The notes beneath the pieces are model-generated. The model did no database searches, was not told the origin of the DNA, and saw only the letters and a list, made by a program, of their open reading frames with translations. This document shows positions 39,451 through 44,643 of a DNA stretch of 44,643 nucleotides, piece by piece; position 1 is the first letter of the stretch, and every line of letters starts with the position of its first letter. The translations under genes and the position numbers were made by a program. This DNA comes from Bacteroidaceae bacterium (GTDB lineage: Bacteria > Bacteroidota > Bacteroidia > Bacteroidales > Bacteroidaceae): positions 1-44,643 of the forward strand of contig JAFSRW010000012.1 in NCBI GenBank assembly GCA_017445925.1. Direction: 5' to 3'.

Positions 39451-39900
39451 ATGAATATGAAGCATCTCTTGACGGCCATCCTGCTGATGGCAAGCACCAC
39501 AATGTGGGCAGATAATTACAACTTCCTGACTGTATCTTCTACTGGCGAGGAATACATCTCTCTGCCAACCATCCAGAAGATTACGTTCTCTGATGGTAAC
39601 TGCGTGGTTACAACTACTAACGGTGATTATACTTATCCCTTGAACGAGATAAAGAAAATGTACTTCTCTGTGGACGACCCCACAGCTATTGAGGCTCTCC
39701 CCCAAGAGGCAGAGAATCTGAAGTACAAGAATGGCAAGCTGAAAGTTGAGGGCGACGGTATGTTGCGCATCTACAGCTCTAATGGTGCCCTGGTGCAGTT
39801 GGCCAACGTAAAGAAAGGTGCCAACATTAACCTAAGCAACCTGAAGTCAGGCCTGTACATTGTTAATATGGGCGACAAGACCATCAAAATAACCAAATAA
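39451..39900 (+). CDS. Small exported protein with a T9SS-type C-terminal domain
   Basis: A 149-residue protein: signal peptide (1-20), a short beta module (about 21-75, ISLPTIQKITFSDGNCVVTT and LNEIKKMYFS), and a C-terminal region (about 88-149, GDGMLRIYSSNGALVQL to LKSGLYIVNMGDKTIKITK) with the features of a type IX sorting domain. There is little between the module and the tail, so it may be a bare surface adaptor. Its N-terminal module resembles that of the following protein. Confidence 0.8.
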   Translation: MNMKHLLTAILLMASTTMWADNYNFLTVSSTGEEYISLPTIQKITFSDGNCVVTTTNGDYTYPLNEIKKMYFSVDDPTAIEALPQEAENLKYKNGKLKVEGDGMLRIYSSNGALVQLANVKKGANINLSNLKSGLYIVNMGDKTIKITK

Positions 39901-39920
39901 CCACTTAAGAAATTTATCAG

Positions 39921-41159
39921 GTGAAGAAGATTTTTTCACTTCTTTTGCTCTTGGCAGCTTGCTCTGTGGCATCGGCTCAGGAGTATATGCGAATTTGGCA
40001 GAACGGTGAAAACGTTAAGGTGCCTCTCTCTGAAGTTACCTTTGCCGAAGACGGAACATCCTTTACAGCCGAAGGCCAGACGTACCAAACCAGCCAAGTG
40101 GACAGCATTACGTTCGTCCACATCATAACTGTAACTTGGGATGGTGCTCAGGCTAACGTGGAGAAAGGCAATGTGTTAGGCATTGACTACACAGTAGAAG
40201 GTGCCCACGTTGTTATCACCAGCACCAATATCCACAACGAGCTAGAGTTTGTTCTGCAAGGTTCCAGCACCAACGGCTCGCTTACCTATAACGGAACCTA
40301 TAAGTGCAAGTTCTATCTGAACGGGCTGAACCTTACCTCGCAGAAAGGTGCCGCATTGGAGATTCTGTGCGGAAAGCGTATTGATTTAATTCTGAACGAA
40401 GGAACCGATAATGTCCTTGTAGATGCAGCCAACGGATCACAGAAGGCGGCTCTATACTGTAAGGGACACCTTGAGGTAGAGGGAGGCGGAAGTCTTACCG
40501 TTACAGGTAAAACCCGTCACGGCATCTGTACAAAGGAATACCTGGAGATTAAGAAGAGCGTGGGCAGCATCACCGTCAACGGAGCTGAAAGCGATGGTAT
40601 TCACGCTGGACAGTACTTCCTGATGAAGGGTGGTACAGTAACCGTTAGCGGTCAGAAGGGCGATGGTATTCAGACGGAGATTCTGACCCTCGATGACGAT
40701 GTTACACCCAACCCCGATAAGGAGTTCAACGGACAGATCTTTATCAAGGGTGGTACCCTCAATGTTACTGCTGCAGCGAATGACAAGAAAGCCATTAAGT
40801 CGGCAGATAAGATGACCGTTACTGGTGGAACCTTTACCATCCTGGCTTCAGGCAAGGGAAGTAAAGGCATCTCTGTTGCCAAACATCTGCTCATCAACCA
40901 AGATGATGCAACCACCAATATGCAGATCAGGGCAACAGGAGGAATATATGAGGATGAAGAAACCGAGGAGGAAACCCGCTGTATGGGTATCAAGGTAGCC
41001 AAGAACATGGCCATCACAGCCGGCACATTAAAAGTTGCCAACACGGGGTCCAAATCTCGCGGTGTAAAGGTGGACGGGTTGTACTATATTGGAGCAGAAG
41101 CCTCCGCAGTAGCAAGTTGGACGGGAACAAAATCCACCACCATGCCGCCAATGGATTGA
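39921..41159 (+). CDS. DUF4353 carbohydrate-binding-like exported protein
   Basis: A 412-residue exported protein starting at GTG (an in-frame stop at 39906 excludes an earlier start). Signal peptide 1-19; beta module about 20-70 (VPLSEVTFAEDG, SQVDSITF) like its neighbour's; then a parallel beta-helix-like DUF4353 region (about 75-400) with turns such as GGGSLTVTGKTRHGI, GGTVTVSGQKGDGI and GGTLNVTAAANDKKAI. This repeat family is annotated as carbohydrate-binding domain-containing. No obvious sorting tail is seen. It ends the VTC operon. Confidence 0.82.
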   Translation: MKKIFSLLLLLAACSVASAQEYMRIWQNGENVKVPLSEVTFAEDGTSFTAEGQTYQTSQVDSITFVHIITVTWDGAQANVEKGNVLGIDYTVEGAHVVITSTNIHNELEFVLQGSSTNGSLTYNGTYKCKFYLNGLNLTSQKGAALEILCGKRIDLILNEGTDNVLVDAANGSQKAALYCKGHLEVEGGGSLTVTGKTRHGICTKEYLEIKKSVGSITVNGAESDGIHAGQYFLMKGGTVTVSGQKGDGIQTEILTLDDDVTPNPDKEFNGQIFIKGGTLNVTAAANDKKAIKSADKMTVTGGTFTILASGKGSKGISVAKHLLINQDDATTNMQIRATGGIYEDEETEEETRCMGIKVAKNMAITAGTLKVANTGSKSRGVKVDGLYYIGAEASAVASWTGTKSTTMPPMD

Positions 41160-41221
41160 TATGGAAGAAAGTTTTTTTTAGAGAAAGTAATAAATGTTTA
41201 ACTGATTAATTATTTAAGGCA

Positions 41222-41635
41222 ATGAAAAAGTTATTCTTTATGGTAATGGCCGTTGCTGCCATTTCATTTGCATCATGCTGCAACAAGTGTGAGAAGACCG
41301 CCGAAGGTTGTGAATGCGACACATGTAAGTGCGAACCCTGCGAGTGTGGTCAGAAGGATGCTTGCGCTACCGAAGAGTGCGATAAGGCTTGTGAGAAGGA
41401 GTGCGACAAAGCTTGTGACAAGGCTTGCGAGAAGGCAGAAGAAGCTGTAGATGCTGCTGCTGAGGCTGCTACCGAAGAGGCAAAGAGCCTGGAGCAGACT
41501 GTAAAGGACGCTGCTAAGGACGTGGCAGATGCTGCTAAGGCTAAAGCTAACGAGACAGTAGAGGCAGGCAAGACCGAAGCTAACAAGGCTATCGACAAGG
41601 GTGCCGAGGAAGCTAAGAAGAAACTGGGTTTGTAA
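41222..41635 (+). CDS. Cysteine-rich small lipoprotein
   Basis: A 137-residue protein not assignable to a known family. A lipoprotein-like signal ends at FASC (Cys19). Residues 19-69 hold 15 cysteines in CxC, CxxC and then CDKAC-type spacing (Cys53, 57, 61, 65 and 69 every four residues). Residues 70-137 are a highly charged, alanine-rich helix (AAKDVADAAKAKANETVEAG) like LEA or apolipoprotein helices. The cysteines suggest metal binding or a disulfide-rich cap. It lies 62 nt after the VTC operon and may be cotranscribed, since no terminator is obvious in the gap. Confidence 0.8.
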   Translation: MKKLFFMVMAVAAISFASCCNKCEKTAEGCECDTCKCEPCECGQKDACATEECDKACEKECDKACDKACEKAEEAVDAAAEAATEEAKSLEQTVKDAAKDVADAAKAKANETVEAGKTEANKAIDKGAEEAKKKLGL

Positions 41636-41658
41636 TCTCAATAAATTTCTTACTATAC

Positions 41659-41700
41659 GAAAGAGGGGGAACGCCTGAAAAATCAGGTATTCCCCCTTTC
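41659..41700. terminator. Bidirectional terminator
   Basis: A long hairpin: GAAAGAGGGGGAA pairs with TTCCCCCTTTC-type sequence, and CCTGA (41674-41678) with TCAGG (41683-41687) around AAAA. It sits between the convergent lipoprotein and thioredoxin genes. Confidence 0.88.
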
Positions 41701-41729
41701 ATTATTATTTGGCAATGAATGAAAATCTC

Positions 41730-42872
41730 TTATTTGCCAAAGAGCTCATCCAGCAACGTGTAGAACGCAGGGTCTTCACCCACAATGCTCTTTACAATCT
41801 TGCCGTCTGGGCCAACAATAATCTTTGTGGGATAACCCGTAATACCATAGTCGGACTCAACGGTTGCATCCTCAGGGCAGTAAACGTGCAACCAGGGCAC
41901 CTCGTGCTTCTTGACGGCAGCCTTCCACTTCTCCTCCGTATCGTTGCAGTCGATACCCAGAATCTCGAACTTGCCTTCATACTTGGCATAGTACTCCTTC
42001 ATCTTGGGGAAGCCCTTAATGCACCATCCGCACCACGAACCCCAGAAGTCCAGAATCACGTACTTGCCGCGTAAGGAAGAGAGTGAGAGCGGCTTCCCGT
42101 TAATATCAGTCAGCGTGAAGTCTGGAGCCTCCAAGCCAGGCTGCTGCTTCTTGGCAGCTTCGGCTTCCTTTCCTGCCTGAGCGGCACGCTCTTCAACCTT
42201 CTTTTGCCATCTATCGTAAAACACTTTCATACGACCCTCACGAACAGAGGCATCCATGCTCTCGAAGGCCTCCTTATACATTTCACCGTCGCCCACCATG
42301 CGGTCAAGGAAGGGAACAATAGCTTCCTGCTTGGGATGTTCCTTAGCATAATCTACCAAGGTCTGCCAGAAAGCCTGGTTAGCGGGTACAACTGTTTTCT
42401 CGAAGAATTCTTCTTTTTCCTTTTCGCTGATAGATTCATCCTCATCCATTTCTCTGTATTTCCTACTCACCTCCTGCATTTCCTTGCCTGCTTCCTCCAC
42501 AAAGAGGTCTATCTGGTGATATTCGGCATAGAAACCTGTTCCGTCCACATCGTAGCGTTCGGGGACAGTTTGCCAAATACGCACTTCCTCACCGCCCACA
42601 AAGGGAACATGATAGAACATGATATCATCCATCTCACCACGGTCCAACTTGGGCTGATACAGCAGAGCCGTATACGGGGTATCCACCTGAACCTCGAAGT
42701 CGAACTTGCCGTCTTTGCCTACGAACTGCAGCTTTTCGGGGCCTCCGTAAACCATTACCGTGTCGCCAAAGCCCTTCACATCCATTTTAACTCTCAAGGT
42801 GTACTTGTCCCTGGGCGTACAACCACTTAATACCGAGGCTACTATGAGCCCCATTGCCAGCATTTTTTTCAT
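41730..42872 (-). CDS. DUF4369-thioredoxin lipoprotein (TlpA-like)
   Basis: A 380-residue lipoprotein with a lipobox at VLSGC (signal 1-17). An N-terminal DUF4369 beta domain (about 24-110) and a long helical linker with K/E/A-rich stretches (about 120-245) precede a TlpA-type thioredoxin domain (about 248-380) with the redox pair Cys281/Cys284 (WCGWC) and the cis-proline loop GYPTKIIV. It is probably a periplasmic disulfide reductase; the client is unknown. A 15-nt gap separates it from the upstream membrane-protein gene. Confidence 0.9.
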   Translation of the reverse strand: MKKMLAMGLIVASVLSGCTPRDKYTLRVKMDVKGFGDTVMVYGGPEKLQFVGKDGKFDFEVQVDTPYTALLYQPKLDRGEMDDIMFYHVPFVGGEEVRIWQTVPERYDVDGTGFYAEYHQIDLFVEEAGKEMQEVSRKYREMDEDESISEKEKEEFFEKTVVPANQAFWQTLVDYAKEHPKQEAIVPFLDRMVGDGEMYKEAFESMDASVREGRMKVFYDRWQKKVEERAAQAGKEAEAAKKQQPGLEAPDFTLTDINGKPLSLSSLRGKYVILDFWGSWCGWCIKGFPKMKEYYAKYEGKFEILGIDCNDTEEKWKAAVKKHEVPWLHVYCPEDATVESDYGITGYPTKIIVGPDGKIVKSIVGEDPAFYTLLDELFGK

Positions 42873-42887
42873 AACTTAATTGATTTT

Positions 42888-43670
42888 TTATTTGTTTGCT
42901 TTTCCTAATTTCTCCAAAGCCTCATTAAACCTCTCCAAGCGTTCCTCGTTCTCCTTAAAAGCCTGATGATACATGTCTACAACGGAGGCATCGTGTGCCC
43001 CGTCCAGTTTGTTTCTCTCGTCCACAAAGGCCTGCAATTCTTCGTCGCTCACATACATCATCTCCTTACATTGTTCAAATAACATCTTCAGGTCCATTAC
43101 GTACATCCCGCTTATGAGAGGATACTCTGAGGTTTCGCGGAAGGCAGCCAGACTCTCTATATTCTCAATGCAGCCTTGCATATTCTGCATGAAGTCGTCA
43201 AAAACGTCATGCTTGTATTTGCTTCGGATATCATAGAATATCGACACCCTTTCTACGAAGACCGTGTTGCCGACGGTATTGATGGTTTCGATGCTCGACG
43301 TGAAGATATTCTCCAGCGTAGTCGGATAATCCATGCGTGGCGTTAGCTGGGCCAAATCCATTCTTCCCTCATTGAACGTTTCAGGATTTTCCAGAATCTC
43401 CACCTGTTTATCAAAGAAGCCGTTCAGGCACGAGTCGCATTCATCCACCATCCTAATGGTTGACTGCATATCGTACATCAGCATCATCACTATCTCGCGC
43501 TTCTCTTTATTCTTCTTTCTCTGCTCTACGATGTGAGCCGAACCAAAGGTCAGGGCAATGGATATGGTGGTAGCAAGGAACGATAACACAAACTGGCCCG
43601 TCATAGTGTTCACGTCCTTCATTCTATCAGGCACTTTCAGCCTCATCTTTTTCATGAAATTTTTATTCAT
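42888..43670 (-). CDS. Uncharacterised protein with one membrane helix
   Basis: A 260-residue protein I cannot place in a named family with confidence. One membrane helix lies near the N-terminus (about 25-48, FVLSFLATTISIALTFGSAHIV) followed by a basic stretch (EQRKKNKEKREI) and a mostly helical domain ending in a coiled-coil-like tail. Some Bacteroidetes proteins of this shape are listed as DUF6090. An internal ATG at codon 6 (43655) is an equally plausible start. It is the first gene before the DUF4369-thioredoxin gene, and its leader carries heptamer array H. Confidence 0.75.
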   Translation of the reverse strand: MNKNFMKKMRLKVPDRMKDVNTMTGQFVLSFLATTISIALTFGSAHIVEQRKKNKEKREIVMMLMYDMQSTIRMVDECDSCLNGFFDKQVEILENPETFNEGRMDLAQLTPRMDYPTTLENIFTSSIETINTVGNTVFVERVSIFYDIRSKYKHDVFDDFMQNMQGCIENIESLAAFRETSEYPLISGMYVMDLKMLFEQCKEMMYVSDEELQAFVDERNKLDGAHDASVVDMYHQAFKENEERLERFNEALEKLGKANK

Positions 43671-43691
43671 TTTTCATCTTCGTTATATATT

Positions 43692-43726
43692 CGATAACCG
43701 ATAACCATTGTACGATAACCGTTTTC
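43692..43726. repeat. Heptamer array H
   Basis: CGATAAC, CGATAAC, CATTGTA, CGATAAC, CGTTTTC in strict register. It lies in the leader of the unknown membrane-protein gene, starting right after the expected transcript start. Confidence 0.82.
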
Positions 43727-43732
43727 GTGGAG

Positions 43733-43740
43733 CAAAGATA
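43733..43740 (-). promoter_or_regulatory. -7 promoter box for the 43670 gene
   Basis: On the minus strand the box reads TATCTTTG (TAnnTTTG), 62 nt upstream of the ATG, with array H between box and gene. Confidence 0.55.
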
Positions 43741-43876
43741 AGCATTTTTTACATCTTTATATTTATTTTCAGACAAAATTCGTTAATTTTAACTCCCATA
43801 AAAACTTCTTGTTTACTCTTAACATTCCATTATGATTGTTTAACGAAGCAGGGAGCTGGGGTTGCAGAAATATTCC

Positions 43877-43884
43877 TACTTTTG
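43877..43884 (+). promoter_or_regulatory. -7 promoter box for the right-end gene
   Basis: TACTTTTG matches TAnnTTTG 30 nt before the ATG at 43915. Confidence 0.6.
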
Positions 43885-43914
43885 CTGTCGAATTTACGAA
43901 AAGAACATACACAA

Positions 43915-44643
43915 ATGAAACAATTAACCCTTTGCCTCGTGCTTCTGTGGCCTCTTTGGGCTGTTACACAAGAAGATGACACCACCTTTCAGATAGCCCG
44001 CGTACGCACCCTACAGGAGGTTCTGATAAAGGCCGAAGAGCCTGCGTGGATAAGACAGAAGCTAAAACTTTTTATCCAGAAACGAGAGGAAATCTATCAG
44101 CAGGAACCATGCTTTAGCGAGTATGAATTCTTCTTCCAAGATACGGGCTCCGACCTCCAGCGCGGCTCCCATCGCACCGTTACGGACTCCCTCACAGCCT
44201 ATAAGTTCCAGAGCCAAGGCTTGCTGCTCTCGCCCTCTGTAGCTCAGATGAAGCAGGACAGCGTCTTTCAGGTAGCACCCGAACAAAACACCGTCTTTGG
44301 CACAGATACGGCCTGCGTAAGTCAGCCCGATAGTGCTTATTTGCGTTGGAGTTACCTTAACGAGATGCTTTACGAGAACCTTATCCGTTCACTCGACAAG
44401 CATTTCCTCAACCAGCATCGCTTTGCCGTAAACTGGGAGTTCGAGCATCCGAATCCCAACGTCGTGCAGCTCGTCTTCTGGTCAACCAAGTACCAGTTGG
44501 ACCGTGGCTATCTGAACCTCGATACAGCCCGTTGCATGGTCTTGGAAGCTGAGCGTCACAGCGGTTTGGATTGCATAAGGCACGAGTTCTGCAACAGCTT
44601 TGCCCTCTGGGTGTTAGGCAGGTTTGTAAAGCTTCAGCTAAAA
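43915..44643 (+). CDS. Secreted protein, partial (cut by the window end)
   Basis: An open frame of 243 codons running off the right edge with no stop, so the 3' end is missing. It starts with a signal peptide (MKQLTLCLVLLWPLWAV, about 1-18) and continues as a mixed charged protein with no motif I recognise; it contains TACVSQPDSAYLRWSYLNEMLYE and FEHPNPNVVQLVFWSTKYQLD. A -7 box lies upstream at proper distance and codon use looks like that of its neighbours. Function unknown. Confidence 0.75.
   Translation, partial: MKQLTLCLVLLWPLWAVTQEDDTTFQIARVRTLQEVLIKAEEPAWIRQKLKLFIQKREEIYQQEPCFSEYEFFFQDTGSDLQRGSHRTVTDSLTAYKFQSQGLLLSPSVAQMKQDSVFQVAPEQNTVFGTDTACVSQPDSAYLRWSYLNEMLYENLIRSLDKHFLNQHRFAVNWEFEHPNPNVVQLVFWSTKYQLDRGYLNLDTARCMVLEAERHSGLDCIRHEFCNSFALWVLGRFVKLQLK

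Noticed and set aside
41273-41641. A 122-codon minus-strand open frame opposite the cysteine-rich lipoprotein
   Set aside because: It is a mirror of the alanine/cysteine codon bias; the plus frame has a lipoprotein signal and an orderly cysteine pattern.

Overview
The window looks like chromosomal DNA of a Bacteroidales bacterium, most likely Prevotella-like; this is inferred from gene content and promoter style, not from a search. Pointers: many Bacteroidetes-type -7 boxes (TAnnTTTG) upstream of genes, type IX secretion parts (PorQ, PorG, a cargo-type C-terminal domain), Bacteroidetes families (DUF4837, DUF6242, DUF4369-thioredoxin, DUF2490, DUF4353), an ExbB with its own signal peptide, and the gene order lipoprotein-porG-uppS-bamA-skp that I recall from Porphyromonas. 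There is no phage, transposase, CRISPR array or rRNA.

Layout. 1-482: gene-free, rich in short repeats and hairpins. 483-8327: a rhamnosidase (GH78) and beta-galactosidase (GH2) pair with a divergent AraC regulator. 8333-10953: rsmF, thyA, folA. 11050-16410: Ton energy system (exbB, a small membrane protein, two exbD, separate tonB) around tRNA-Ser(GGA), tatD and a polyprenyl synthase. 16590-19164: porQ-cmk-ispH. 19111-22277: DUF4837-DUF1573-meaB. 22469-24429: a membrane glycosyltransferase-like protein convergent with a GtrA protein. 24013-32415: a long envelope operon (DUF6242 lipoprotein, porG, uppS, bamA, three skp genes, murI, gtrA). 32560-36965: ribD, prmC-recX, rubredoxin, rsgA, frr. 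37107-41159: VTC polyphosphate-polymerase-like protein, DUF4956 membrane protein, DUF2490 barrel, a small T9SS-tailed protein and a DUF4353 protein, followed by a cysteine-rich lipoprotein. 41730-44643: DUF4369-thioredoxin lipoprotein, an unknown membrane protein, and a secreted protein cut off by the window end.

Two things stand out. First, the VTC/DUF4956/DUF2490/CTD/DUF4353 operon runs from a cytosolic polymerase through inner and outer membrane parts to exported surface proteins, and may be a surface polymer or anionic-matrix system of unknown function. Second, a family of degenerate tandem repeats with a strict 7-nt period (about GRNNNYT) occurs at eight or more places: between genes (frr/rsgA, GH78/GH2, ribD/prmC, the leader at 43692) and in frame inside genes (rsmF, rsgA, the GH78 tail). 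A separate GC-rich element with 21-bp perfect inverted arms is also inserted in frame in rsmF, with a related copy between thyA and folA. These repeats explain several odd protein segments and a false N-terminus on prmC.

The housekeeping genes fit together as envelope biogenesis: ispH and the polyprenyl synthase make isoprenoid precursors, uppS makes the lipid carrier, murI supplies D-glutamate, BamA and the Skp chaperones build the outer membrane, ExbB/ExbD/TonB energise it, and PorQ/PorG belong to the secretion system that would export the CTD protein.
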